Source of the DNA: Rhodoferax sp.
Lineage (GTDB): Bacteria > Pseudomonadota > Gammaproteobacteria > Burkholderiales > Burkholderiaceae_C
Reading direction: 5' to 3'
NCBI RefSeq assembly: GCF_018780565.1
Contig: NZ_JADMJN010000007.1
Span: 62,001-126,000, forward strand
DNA length: 64,000 nt
The position numbers and the translations under genes were made by a program. The notes below the pieces were generated by a model that made no database searches, was not told the origin of the DNA, and was given only the letters and a program-made list of their open reading frames with translations. Shown in pieces: positions 17,305 to 28,800 of the stretch (position 1 is its first letter; the number at the start of each line of letters is the position of its first letter).

Positions 17305-20154
17305 TCAGTGTGCTTCGTCCCAGTTCGACCCAACCCCTACCTCGGCCAGCAGGGGCACCTTGAGATGCGCCACGCCCGCCATCAGGCGCGGCACCTCATG
17401 GCGAACCCAGTTGATCTCTGACTCAGGGACTTCAAACACCAGTTCATCGTGCACCTGCATGATGATTTTGGTGCCCCGCTTCTCCTCATCCAGCACCTGC
17501 TGCACCTTGACCATGCTGAGTTTGATCAGATCCGCCGCCGTACCCTGCATGGGCGCATTGATGGCGGCGCGCTCGGCACCGCTGCGCCGTGGACCGTTGG
17601 GAGAATTGATCTCCGGCAGGTACAAGCGCCGGCCGAACACGGTTTCCACATACCCCTTGGCCTTGGCCGACTGGCGGGTCTGGTCCATGTACTGCTTCAC
17701 CCCGGGATAACGCTCGAAGTAGCGCTCGATGTAGTTTTTGGCCGCCGTGTTGTCGATGCTCAAGGCTCGCGCCAGGCCATAGGCACTCATGCCGTAAATC
17801 AGGCCGAAGTTGATGACCTTGGCATAACGACGCTGCTCACTCGTGACCTGATCCGTGCGCACACCAAAAATTTCGGCAGCCGTGGCCCGGTGTACGTCCA
17901 TATTGTCATGAAACGCCAGCAACAAAGCCGCGTCGCCGCTGATGTGCGCCATGATGCGCAACTCAATCTGGCTGTAATCGGCGCTGGCAATCACGCACCC
18001 CGCAGGCGCCACAAAAGCCTCGCGCACACGACGCCCCTCGACGGTTCGCACCGGGATGTTTTGCAGATTGGGCTCGTTGCTGGACAGGCGCCCGGTCACG
18101 GCCACCGCCTGCGCGTAATGCGTGTGCACGCGCCCGGTGCGCGGATGCGCCAGTTGGGCCAGCTTGTCGGTGTAGGTGCCCTTGAGCTTGGACAGACCAC
18201 GATGCTCCAGAATCTTGGCCGGTAGCGGGTAGTCTTCGGCCAGTTTTTCCAGCACTTCCTCGTCCGTGCTCGGCGCGCCCGTGGCGGTCTTCTTGACCAC
18301 CGGCAAACCGAGCTTGGTGAAGAAAATCTCGCCGATCTGCTTCGGGCTGCTCAGGTTGAAGATCTGTCCGGCAAGCTCATGCGCTTCTGTTTCCAGTTGC
18401 ATAATGCGCTGCCCAAGCTCGTGGCTTTGCGCTGCCAGAGTCGGTGCGTCAATCAGGACGCCATTGCGCTCGATGCGGTACAGCGCCTCGCTGCTGGCAA
18501 TTTCCAGCTCGTAGATGAAGCGCAATTTGTCGTCTGCCTGCAGCCGCGGCCACAAAACTCGGTGCACATCCAGGGTCTGGTCCGAGTCCTCGCAGGAATA
18601 CTCGGCGGCCTTGGCAATGTCCACCTGGTCAAAGCAGATCTGGTGCGCACCCTTGCCGCACAAATCCTCAAAACTGATGCCGCTGCGCCCCAGATGGCGT
18701 TCAGCCAGGCTGGCCAATCCATGCGGCTTGTGCACTTCCAGCACATAGCTTTGCAGCATGGTGTCATGGGCGTAGCCCTGCACCTCAATGCCGTGGTTGG
18801 CGAACACATGGCGGTCGTACTTGATGTGCTGGCCCAGCTTCTTTTTGCTCGCGTCTTCCAGCCAGGGTTTGAGCCGCGCCAGCACCTCGTCTCGGGGCAG
18901 TTGGGCCGGGGCATCCGGGTAGGTGTGGGCCAATGGAATGTAGGCCGCCTCGCCCGGCGTTACGCTGAAACTCACACCCACGATCTCGGCACGCATCTCG
19001 TCCAGCGAAGTCGTCTCGGTGTCCACCGCCACAAGTTCAGCCGATTCAATGCGTGCCAGCCAGACATCCAACGCCTCCCAGGTCAGGAGGGTGTCGTAGG
19101 CCAGCGTGCTCACACCCGAGGTGCCCGCCACACCGGGTTCATCGGGCTCATCGAACAGACCCGGCTCGCGGTTTAACTTGCTTGAAGAGGAAGCGCCTGA
19201 ACCCGCCTGCTTGCGCGGCGTGGCGCCCGCCTGAGGTGTAGCACCCGGCACGGTGGCCTCACCGCCCAGTGCCCGGGCCAAGCCCTTGAACCCGTATTTG
19301 TCGTAAAAAGTGATCAAGGCCTTGGTATCTTCTACCCCGGTAGCTATTGAATCCATAGCAGGCAAATCGGGTACCCAACCATTCAAATCGCAATCGGTTT
19401 TGATGGTCAACAACTGCCGGCCGGTGGGCAGCCAGTCCAGCGTCTTTCTCAGGTTTTCGCCCACCACGCCCTTGATGGCATCGGCATGGGCCACCACGGC
19501 TTCCAGTGAGCCGTATTCCTGCAACCATTTGGCCGCCGTTTTGGGGCCGACCTTGGGCACGCCGGGCACATTGTCAATGGCATCGCCCACCAGCGTTTGA
19601 TAATCCACCATCAGGTGCGGCGGCACGCCAAATTCTTCTTCCACGCCGGCCAGGTCACGCACACGGCCATTCATGGTGTCGATGATGATGATGTGGGAAT
19701 TGACCAGCTGCGCCAGGTCTTTGTCACCACTGCTCACCACCACCTCAATGCCCTGGCGCGCTGCGGTCACGGCCAGGGTGCCAATCACGTCGTCAGCCTC
19801 GACACCGGGTACGTCCAGCACCTTCCAGCCCATCAGGCGCACGACCTCATGGATCGGCTCGATCTGCAGGCGCAGGTCATCGGGCATGGGCGACCGGTGG
19901 CCCTTGTACTCGGGGTAGATCGCATCCCGAAATGTGGGGCCCTTGGCATCAAAAACACAGGCGGCGTAGTCGGCCTTGACGTCTTTGCGCAGCTTTTGCA
20001 GCATGTTGATCATGCCCCGGATCGCGCCGGTAGGGGGGCTGGCAGGGTCGCCAGGCACGGCGCGCAAGTCCGGCATGGCATGAAAAGCGCGGTACAAATA
20101 GCTGGAGCCGTCCACCAATAACAGGGTTTTGGGCGTGGGTTTGGAGTCATTCAT
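17305..20154 (-). CDS. polA: DNA polymerase I
   Basis: 949 aa. The N-terminal 5' nuclease domain (about 1-300) has LLLVDGSSYLYRAFHA and EADDVIGTLA. The 3'-5' exonuclease domain retains VDTETTSLD, indicating active proofreading. The polymerase shows motif A ADYSQIELRIMAHISGD, motif B RRYAKVINFGLIYGMSAYG and motif C MQVHDELVFEV. It fills gaps and removes RNA primers in replication and repair. A copy of the 17-bp repeat (19343-19359) lies in the linker after the 5' nuclease domain and is translated in frame. Confidence 0.97.
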   Translation of the reverse strand: MNDSKPTPKTLLLVDGSSYLYRAFHAMPDLRAVPGDPASPPTGAIRGMINMLQKLRKDVKADYAACVFDAKGPTFRDAIYPEYKGHRSPMPDDLRLQIEPIHEVVRLMGWKVLDVPGVEADDVIGTLAVTAARQGIEVVVSSGDKDLAQLVNSHIIIIDTMNGRVRDLAGVEEEFGVPPHLMVDYQTLVGDAIDNVPGVPKVGPKTAAKWLQEYGSLEAVVAHADAIKGVVGENLRKTLDWLPTGRQLLTIKTDCDLNGWVPDLPAMDSIATGVEDTKALITFYDKYGFKGLARALGGEATVPGATPQAGATPRKQAGSGASSSSKLNREPGLFDEPDEPGVAGTSGVSTLAYDTLLTWEALDVWLARIESAELVAVDTETTSLDEMRAEIVGVSFSVTPGEAAYIPLAHTYPDAPAQLPRDEVLARLKPWLEDASKKKLGQHIKYDRHVFANHGIEVQGYAHDTMLQSYVLEVHKPHGLASLAERHLGRSGISFEDLCGKGAHQICFDQVDIAKAAEYSCEDSDQTLDVHRVLWPRLQADDKLRFIYELEIASSEALYRIERNGVLIDAPTLAAQSHELGQRIMQLETEAHELAGQIFNLSSPKQIGEIFFTKLGLPVVKKTATGAPSTDEEVLEKLAEDYPLPAKILEHRGLSKLKGTYTDKLAQLAHPRTGRVHTHYAQAVAVTGRLSSNEPNLQNIPVRTVEGRRVREAFVAPAGCVIASADYSQIELRIMAHISGDAALLLAFHDNMDVHRATAAEIFGVRTDQVTSEQRRYAKVINFGLIYGMSAYGLARALSIDNTAAKNYIERYFERYPGVKQYMDQTRQSAKAKGYVETVFGRRLYLPEINSPNGPRRSGAERAAINAPMQGTAADLIKLSMVKVQQVLDEEKRGTKIIMQVHDELVFEVPESEINWVRHEVPRLMAGVAHLKVPLLAEVGVGSNWDEAH
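19343..19359. repeat. Dispersed 17-bp inverted repeat, copy c (inside polA)
   Basis: GCTAT-N7-ATAGC; on the minus strand it encodes A-M-D-S-I-A at the end of the 5' nuclease region. Confidence 0.7.
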
Positions 20155-20206
20155 GCGCCCATTTTGCCTGCGCCCGCAATGACAGCGGTGGTTCTACAAT
20201 CAGACC

Positions 20207-20515
20207 ATGCGTGCCTCCCTCCTTCTCCCCCCTGCCCTTTCTCTTTTCCTGGCCTGCGCCAGCGTCTGCCAGGCCCAGCCGGCAAACACGGTGCCAGCCG
20301 CTGCCACCCTGCCACAAGCGTCCCCGACCGGCGCCAGCAACGCGGTGGAGAAGCGCACCGAGCGAATTCGCGTTGAAGACGCAGGCTCCCGTATCGACGA
20401 GGTGCGTGTGGGTGGTGAAACCCGGAGCATCAACGTTCAACCCAAGGGTGGCATGCCCGCTTACCAGATTCAGCCCGCCAATGGCGAGCGCACCTGGAAA
20501 ATCGTGGGTTTCTGA
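20207..20515 (+). CDS. DUF2782 family exported protein
   Basis: 102 aa. Residues 1-23 form a signal peptide ending CQAQPA; an Ala/Pro/Thr-rich stretch follows, then the DUF2782 core RIRVEDAGSRIDEVRVGGETRSI ending with GERTWKIVGF. The function of the family is unknown. It sits three bases upstream of thrB and is divergent from polA, an arrangement frequent in Burkholderiales. Confidence 0.85.
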   Translation: MRASLLLPPALSLFLACASVCQAQPANTVPAAATLPQASPTGASNAVEKRTERIRVEDAGSRIDEVRVGGETRSINVQPKGGMPAYQIQPANGERTWKIVGF

Positions 20516-20518
20516 TTC

Positions 20519-21514
20519 ATGGCGGTATACACAGAAGTCTCGGCTGACGAGGCCAGCGCGTTCCTTCGACAACTCAAGCTCGGCGAACTCACCGCCATGC
20601 AAGGCTGCGCCGGCGGCATTGAGAACACCAACTACTTTGTCACCACCGAGGCAAACGGAGAAACCCGCGAGTACGTGCTGACGCTGTTTGAGCGACTCAC
20701 CTTCCAGCAATTGCCGTTTTATCTGCGGTTGATGAAACACCTGGCCTTTCACGGTCTGCCGGTGCCAGACCCCGCAGCCAACCGCGATGGTGACCTGGTG
20801 TTTGACCTCAAGGGCAAACCGGCATCCGTGGTCAACCGCTTGCGCGGCAAAAGCGAACTTAAGCCCACTGCCGCTCACTGTGCCGCCGTAGGCGCCGCGC
20901 TGGCCAAGATGCACCTGGCCGGGCGCGACTTCTCCATGTCGCAGCCCAATCTTCGGGGCCTGGGCTGGTGGAACGAAACCGTGCCCGTGGTACTGCCCCA
21001 CTTGACCACCGACCAGGCCGCCCTGATCAAAAGTGAGCTGGCCTACCAAAACCATATCGCGGCTTCATCGGCCTATGCGGCCCTGCCGCGTGGACCCATT
21101 CACGCCGACCTGTTCCGGGACAACGTGCTGTTTGAAAATCTGGATGCAGGTCCAGAACTCACGGGCTTCTTTGATTTCTATTTTGCAGGCGTGGACACTT
21201 GGCTGTTTGACGTTGCCGTGTGCCTGAACGACTGGTGCATTGACCTGGCCACAGGCACACACGACGCCGAACGGGCCCACAGCTTCATCGCGGCCTATGA
21301 ACTGGTGCGCCCATTCACCACGGCAGAGCGCGCCATGCTGCCGGCCATGCTGCGCGCCGGCGCCCTGCGTTTCTGGATTTCGCGTCTGTGGGATTTTCAC
21401 CTGCCACGCGCAGCCAGCATGCTGCAGGCCCATGACCCGGGCCATTTCGAGCGTGTGCTGCGTGATCGGGTGACCCATGCTGCCGCTTTGAGCCCCACGG
21501 CAATCCCCGCATGA
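20519..21514 (+). CDS. thrB: Homoserine kinase (choline/aminoglycoside kinase-like fold)
   Basis: 331 aa. N-terminal AVYTEVSADEASAFLRQLKLGEL, GGIENTNYFVTT and the catalytic loop GPIHADLFRDNVLF identify the ThrB form used by Pseudomonas and betaproteobacteria, which is unrelated to the GHMP-type ThrB of enterobacteria. It phosphorylates homoserine for threonine synthesis. The metal-binding FDFYFAG (DFD-like) follows the catalytic loop. Overlaps the next gene by 4 bp. Confidence 0.93.
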   Translation: MAVYTEVSADEASAFLRQLKLGELTAMQGCAGGIENTNYFVTTEANGETREYVLTLFERLTFQQLPFYLRLMKHLAFHGLPVPDPAANRDGDLVFDLKGKPASVVNRLRGKSELKPTAAHCAAVGAALAKMHLAGRDFSMSQPNLRGLGWWNETVPVVLPHLTTDQAALIKSELAYQNHIAASSAYAALPRGPIHADLFRDNVLFENLDAGPELTGFFDFYFAGVDTWLFDVAVCLNDWCIDLATGTHDAERAHSFIAAYELVRPFTTAERAMLPAMLRAGALRFWISRLWDFHLPRAASMLQAHDPGHFERVLRDRVTHAAALSPTAIPA

Positions 21515-22290
21515 AATTGAACCTTGTCCCTGCGCGCACCGGTATGGTGTGGGTCAAACTGGGCATCAAAACATTCTTCCGTCAGCCTCTGGCGCTGGCG
21601 GGCCTGTTCTTCATGTTCATGGCCATCATGACCATTGCAAGTCAAATCCCCTACATCGGTTTTGTGCTGGCCATGATGCTGCTTCCGGCCTCCACACTGG
21701 GCCTGATGGCCGCCACCCGCGAGGCGGCAGACGGGCGCTTTCCCATGCCGGTGATCCTGCTGGCGGCCTTTCGCGCCGGGCGCGCGCAAGCCCGCGCCAT
21801 GCTGATTTTGGGCGCCCTGTATGCGGCAGGTTTCCTCTGTGCCATGGGCATCTCCTATCTGGTCGATGGAGGCGGATTCGCCCGCGTCTACCTCGGTGGC
21901 GCTGCGCCGACGCCCGCCATGATGATGGAGCCCGCCTTTCAGACGGCCATGTGGATTTTCATTGGCCTGCACCTGCCCTTGTCGTTGCTGTTCTGGCATG
22001 CGCCAGCGCTGCTGCACTGGCATGGTTTGCCACCCGTCAAAAGCCTGTTTTTCAGCATCGTGGCCTGCCTGCGCAACTTCTGGGCCTATGTGATTTTCGG
22101 CTTGACCTGGGTGCTGGTGCTGACGCTGGTCATCGCCACCATCACCATCACGGCCGCATTGCTGGGCAAGCCCGGCATTTCGGGCGATATCCTGTTTCCG
22201 ATACTGCTCCTGATGGCGGCCATGTTTTTCACTTCGCTTTACTTCACATTTCGCGACACCTTTGACGCACAGGAAGGACCCACTCCATGA
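21511..22290 (+). CDS. BPSS1780 family multi-spanning membrane protein
   Basis: 259 aa with about six hydrophobic segments (for example LALAGLFFMFMAIMTIASQIPYIGFVLAMMLLPA). The opening residues, with RTGMVWVKLGIKTFFRQP, resemble the BPSS1780 family of uncharacterised inner-membrane proteins found next to thrB in Burkholderiales. Function unknown. Overlaps thrB and the FecR-domain gene by 4 bp each, so the three are translationally coupled. Confidence 0.8.
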   Translation: MKLNLVPARTGMVWVKLGIKTFFRQPLALAGLFFMFMAIMTIASQIPYIGFVLAMMLLPASTLGLMAATREAADGRFPMPVILLAAFRAGRAQARAMLILGALYAAGFLCAMGISYLVDGGGFARVYLGGAAPTPAMMMEPAFQTAMWIFIGLHLPLSLLFWHAPALLHWHGLPPVKSLFFSIVACLRNFWAYVIFGLTWVLVLTLVIATITITAALLGKPGISGDILFPILLLMAAMFFTSLYFTFRDTFDAQEGPTP

Positions 22291-23009
22291 CCCAGCACAG
22301 CCTGCAAGGCCGCACAGAAGACGAAATTTTGTGGTTTCAGCGTCGCAGTTTTCTGCAGGCTGCAGCCGCCTGGACCGCCATGGGTGGCATCGGTGCGGTG
22401 CAGGCCCAGGGCCGCAGCAACATTGTGGAACTGGTAGGCGACGCCCTGGTCAACGGCATGCGCCTGCGGCCTCAGCAAACGATCCAGACCGGGGATGAAA
22501 TCGTCACGGGTCCCAACTCGAACCTGATCTTCGTACTGGGCAATTCGTCTTTTCAGGTGCGGCAAAATTCACGCCTGAGCGTGGAGCGCGGCGCCACCCT
22601 GAATGCGGTCAGCCTGTTGCGCCTGCTCACCGGCGCCGTGGTCAGCGTCTGGGGCAAGGGCACCAGCCGCCAGATCGTCACCCCCACCCTCACCGCCGGG
22701 ATTCGCGGCACGGGCGTGTACACCGAGATTTTTGCCAAGGAAAACAACCGCAGCTATTTCTGCAACTGCTACGGCACTGTGGACCTCAGCGCAGACAACT
22801 CACGTGAAATCGTCAAGGCGGACTACCACACTGCGTTCTGGAGTGATCCCGCAGCCAGGGACGGGCGCTCATTGATCCCGGCCAAGGCCATCAACCACAG
22901 TGACGAAGAACTGGAATTCCTGGCCCGCCTGGTCGACCAGCGCACCGCCTGGCAGATCGCCGGCAAAAAAGGAAGCAAGGAAATGAAAACCTATCCGGCC
23001 CAGGGCTAG
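22287..23009 (+). CDS. FecR-domain protein with probable Tat signal
   Basis: 240 aa. QRRSFLQAAAAWTAMGGIGAVQAQG (residues about 18-42) looks like a twin-arginine export signal. The FecR-like domain (about 45-150) includes GDEIVTGPNSNLIFVLGNSSFQVRQNSRL and GIRGTGVYTE. There is no TM anchor after the domain and no sigma-factor gene nearby, so it is not a classical FecR signal transducer; a periplasmic structural or binding role is as likely. CNCYG at about 160 is a possible metal or disulfide site. Ends 19 bp from the convergent helicase gene. Confidence 0.78.
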   Translation: MTQHSLQGRTEDEILWFQRRSFLQAAAAWTAMGGIGAVQAQGRSNIVELVGDALVNGMRLRPQQTIQTGDEIVTGPNSNLIFVLGNSSFQVRQNSRLSVERGATLNAVSLLRLLTGAVVSVWGKGTSRQIVTPTLTAGIRGTGVYTEIFAKENNRSYFCNCYGTVDLSADNSREIVKADYHTAFWSDPAARDGRSLIPAKAINHSDEELEFLARLVDQRTAWQIAGKKGSKEMKTYPAQG

Positions 23010-23028
23010 GTTGAGGGGCTGCCGATGA

Positions 23029-25440
<2,412 letters not shown>

Positions 25441-25459
25441 GCGCCCATTGTAGAAAGCC

Positions 25460-27022
25460 TCAGGTCTTCCCGGTCTCCTGCTCACGCAGACGAAAGCGCT
25501 GGATTTTCCCGGTTGCGGTCTTCGGCAGTTCGCCCACGAACTCGACAAAGCGCGGGTATTTGTAGGGCGCCAGACGATCTTTCACAAAGGCCTTGACTTC
25601 ATCCTCGGTCAACAACTGCCCCGGCTTGAGCACCACGAAGGCCTTGGTTTTGAGCAAGCCATCAACGTCCTGCTTGCCGATGACCGCGCATTCCAGCACC
25701 GCAGGATGCTGCACCAGCGTGGATTCCACTTCAAAAGGCGACACGTAAATGCCGCTGACCTTGAGCATGTCGTCGTTGCGCCCGGCATAGGTGTAGTAAC
25801 CATCGCTGTCACGGGTGTACTTGTCACCGCTTTTGGTCCAGGCACCCTGGAAGGTATCACGGGTCTTTTCGCGGTTGTTCCAGTACATCAGCGCGGCGCT
25901 GGGGCCCTTGATGTAGAGGTCGCCAATTTCGTTGTCAGCCACCTGGCGGCCGCTCTCGTCACGCAACTCCACTTCGTAGCCCGGCACGGGCTTGCCGGTG
26001 GTGCCATAGCGCACATCGCCCGGACGGTTGGACAGGAACACATGCAGCATTTCAGTGGAGCCAATGCCGTCGATGACTTCACAGCCGAAATGTGCGGTCC
26101 AGCGCTGCGCAATCTCGCCTGGCAAGGCTTCGCCCGCCGAAGAGCACAAACGCAATGCCACATCGCCACGCGCAGGCAAATCCGGCGCAGCCAGCATGCC
26201 ACCGTAGCCGGTCGGCGCGCCATAAAACACGGTGGGCTTAAGCGTGGTCAGACGCTTGAACACGGCTTGCGGCGTGGGCCGCTCGGCCATCAACACCACT
26301 GTGGCGCCCACGCTCAAGGGAAAGCTCAAGGCATTGCCCAGCCCGTAAGCAAAAAACAGCTTGGCCGCCGAAAACACGGTATCGGACTCGCGCAACTCCA
26401 GCACGCCTTTGCCGTACAGCTCCGCCGTCCAGTACAGATTGCCCTGGGTGTGCACCGTGCCCTTGGGCTTACCGGTGGACCCGGACGAATACAGCCAGAA
26501 AGCGGCCTCGTCCGCCAGCGTGGCGGCCGGCAGCTTCATGGGTTCTGCCTTCAACAAGGTCTCGAAATCCACCGCGCCAGCCGGCAGTGCGCCGCTGGGC
26601 CGTGACACCACAACCGTCTTGATCTCGTTTGACACCTGGCTCATGGCGGCCTGCAAGCTCGGCACCAGCGCCTGCGACACCACCGCGCCCTGGGCCCGGC
26701 TGTTGTCCAGCATGTAGGCATAGTCGTCGACAGTCAGTAAGGTATTCAGCGCCACCGGCACCACCCCCGCATACAAGGCCCCCAGAAAGGCAACTACCCA
26801 GTCGCTGCTGTCGTGCATCAGCAGCAGAAGCCGATCTTCGCGCCGCAAGCCTTGCGCGATCAAGCCGGCGGCAAAGCTGCGAATGCGCCCGGCCAATTCG
26901 CCATAGCTCACACGGCCAAGGTCATCGATCAATGCCGTTTTGGCGCTGCGCCCCACATTGAGGGCGATGAGGTGCTGCGCAAAGTTGAACTGGACAGGCG
27001 GCGGATTCACAGAAGCGTGCAT
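25460..27022 (-). CDS. bclA: Benzoate-CoA ligase
   Basis: 520 aa acyl-adenylate ligase: P-loop YSSGSTGKPKGTVH, YGAPTGYGGMLA, and C-terminal lysine motif PKTATGKIQRF. Its place 38 bp downstream of boxD in the box cluster indicates benzoate as the substrate (ATP plus CoA to benzoyl-CoA), the entry step of the box pathway. 4-hydroxybenzoate or 2-aminobenzoate ligases are close relatives, but the neighbours make benzoate the best call. Confidence 0.92.
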   Translation of the reverse strand: MHASVNPPPVQFNFAQHLIALNVGRSAKTALIDDLGRVSYGELAGRIRSFAAGLIAQGLRREDRLLLLMHDSSDWVVAFLGALYAGVVPVALNTLLTVDDYAYMLDNSRAQGAVVSQALVPSLQAAMSQVSNEIKTVVVSRPSGALPAGAVDFETLLKAEPMKLPAATLADEAAFWLYSSGSTGKPKGTVHTQGNLYWTAELYGKGVLELRESDTVFSAAKLFFAYGLGNALSFPLSVGATVVLMAERPTPQAVFKRLTTLKPTVFYGAPTGYGGMLAAPDLPARGDVALRLCSSAGEALPGEIAQRWTAHFGCEVIDGIGSTEMLHVFLSNRPGDVRYGTTGKPVPGYEVELRDESGRQVADNEIGDLYIKGPSAALMYWNNREKTRDTFQGAWTKSGDKYTRDSDGYYTYAGRNDDMLKVSGIYVSPFEVESTLVQHPAVLECAVIGKQDVDGLLKTKAFVVLKPGQLLTEDEVKAFVKDRLAPYKYPRFVEFVGELPKTATGKIQRFRLREQETGKT

Positions 27023-27060
27023 GGTTAAGATTCCTTCGATTGACTGCAGGCGGTCGTACT

Positions 27061-28641
27061 TCAGAGCACCAGGCGCTGGCCGCTGGCAACGATCTGCTCC
27101 AACGCTGCCGTACTGGCCTGAATGGCACTGCGGCGGTGGTAGAAGTTGAGGGCACGCATGCCACCCAGCTCTTCACCGCCACCGGCGCGCCCCGGGCCAC
27201 CGTGCAGCGACATCGGCATCACATTGCCGTGACCCGAATGCAATGCTGCCACATCCGGCGAAATGGCGTGCACCCGGCCATGAGAAGAGGCCAGTTCCAG
27301 CGCGGCATTCGCCATGAAGCCCGGGTCTTCACTGTAAAGCGAGCTCACCAGCGATCCCTCGCCCCGGCGGATCAGGCTCAGTGCGTCTTCCAGCGTGTCA
27401 TACGGCATGAGTGTGGACACGGGGCCAAACACCTCCACCGCGTGCAACACACGGGCCTCTGCCGGGCGGCGCGTGCCCAGCAGTGTGGGCCCGACACAGG
27501 CCGCAATGGCCGGGTCGGCATCGACCAGCGCGTGGGTGGCGCCATCGTGCAGCACGTCTGCTTCAGCACGCAATTGCGCCAAGCCAGCCCGTACCGCAGC
27601 GAGTTGTTCACCACTGACCAAGGACCCCATGCGCACACTCTCGTTGCGCGGATTGCCCACCGAAACTCCGGCCAGCTTGGCGCTGATGGCCTGGGCTGCA
27701 GCGTCATACAAATGGGCCGGCACAAAGATGCGGCGAATGGCCGTGCACTTTTGACCGGACTTGACCGTCATCTCACGCACCACCTCACCCACCAGCAGCT
27801 TGAAGGCCTCGGATTCGACCGTTGCCGCCGGGTCCAGCAAAGCCGAATTCAAGCTGTCGGCTTCGATGTTGACGCGCACCGAACGCTGGCTGACTGCAGG
27901 GTGGCTGCGGATCACCGCAGCGGTCTCGGCAGAGCCGGTAAAGGACACCACGTCAAAGGGCTGCAGTGCATCCATCAAGCCTGCGGACGAACCACACACG
28001 ACCGACAAGGCACCGGGTGGCAGCACACCCGCGTCAATCACATCCTGCACCATGCGCTGGGTCAGCCAGGCCGTTGCAGTGGCGGGCTTCACGATCACGG
28101 GCACGCCAGACAAAAGGGCTGGTGCAGCTTTCTCCCACAAGCCCCAGGACGGGAAATTGAAAGCATTGATGAACAGCGCCACACCGCGCGTCGGCACCAT
28201 CACATGCTGGGATTGAAAGGTCGGGTCCTTGGCCATGCGGGTAGGCTCGCCATCGATCAGCACACGCGCATCACCCAGTGCATCGCCCTGTTTGGCATAG
28301 AACCCCAATGTGAAGATGGCGCCGTCGATGTCTACCCCTGAATCCTTGCGGGTAGTGCCGGAGTTGGCCGTGGCAATGTCGTAATAGGCGTCACGGTGCG
28401 TCTGCAGCACCTTGGAAATGGCCCCCAGCATGACCGCGCGCTCCCGGTAAGTCATGGCGCGCAGAGCACGCCCCCCCTGTTCGCGGGCAAAAGTGAACCC
28501 CTCATTCAAATCCAGCCCCGCGCTGGATACACGAACCAGTTCCGTGCCAAGCACCGGGTCAAACAGGGGGGTGCCTGAGCCCTGAGCCGTTTGCCAGCGA
28601 CCGGCGACGTAGTTGGGGAGCAGGAGAGTTGAGGAGGTCAT
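27061..28641 (-). CDS. boxD: 3,4-dehydroadipyl-CoA semialdehyde dehydrogenase
   Basis: 526 aa, aldehyde dehydrogenase fold close to the PaaZ N-terminal domain. Visible: LPNYVAGRWQTAQGSGTPLFDP, FINAFNFPSWGLWEKAAPALL, VSFTGSAETA and the catalytic Cys in KSGQKCTAIRRIFVP. It oxidises the ring-opened semialdehyde made by BoxC to 3,4-dehydroadipyl-CoA with NADP+. First gene of the leftward boxD-bclA unit and divergent from boxR. The intervening region carries an overlapping promoter and TGCA boxes. Confidence 0.93.
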   Translation of the reverse strand: MTSSTLLLPNYVAGRWQTAQGSGTPLFDPVLGTELVRVSSAGLDLNEGFTFAREQGGRALRAMTYRERAVMLGAISKVLQTHRDAYYDIATANSGTTRKDSGVDIDGAIFTLGFYAKQGDALGDARVLIDGEPTRMAKDPTFQSQHVMVPTRGVALFINAFNFPSWGLWEKAAPALLSGVPVIVKPATATAWLTQRMVQDVIDAGVLPPGALSVVCGSSAGLMDALQPFDVVSFTGSAETAAVIRSHPAVSQRSVRVNIEADSLNSALLDPAATVESEAFKLLVGEVVREMTVKSGQKCTAIRRIFVPAHLYDAAAQAISAKLAGVSVGNPRNESVRMGSLVSGEQLAAVRAGLAQLRAEADVLHDGATHALVDADPAIAACVGPTLLGTRRPAEARVLHAVEVFGPVSTLMPYDTLEDALSLIRRGEGSLVSSLYSEDPGFMANAALELASSHGRVHAISPDVAALHSGHGNVMPMSLHGGPGRAGGGEELGGMRALNFYHRRSAIQASTAALEQIVASGQRLVL

Positions 28642-28680
28642 AAAAACGGATGTCCTGTTGAAAATGAGAAAAATTCAGCT

Positions 28681-28755
28681 TGCAAGCTGCTCACTTGCCT
28701 GTATAAATGCATTATTGTGCGTGTGCACGATAATATGCATTAAAGTGCATGTCAA
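28681..28755 (-). promoter_or_regulatory. boxD promoter with BoxR-type TGCA boxes
   Basis: On the minus strand TTGACA (28750-28755) and TATCGT (28727-28732) are 17 bp apart. TGCA at 28736-28739 and 28746-28749 (N6 spacing) falls inside that spacer; further TGCA copies lie at 28681, 28708 and 28724. TGCA-N6-TGCA matches my recollection of the BzdR/BoxR operator described from Azoarcus. On the plus strand TTGCAA (28680-28685) and TATAAA (28702-28707), 16 bp apart, may drive boxR. Confidence 0.68.
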
Positions 28756-28800
28756 GCCATATTTTCTAATTTCCGGGCGTGTTCCCGGCCATCAACAGAC

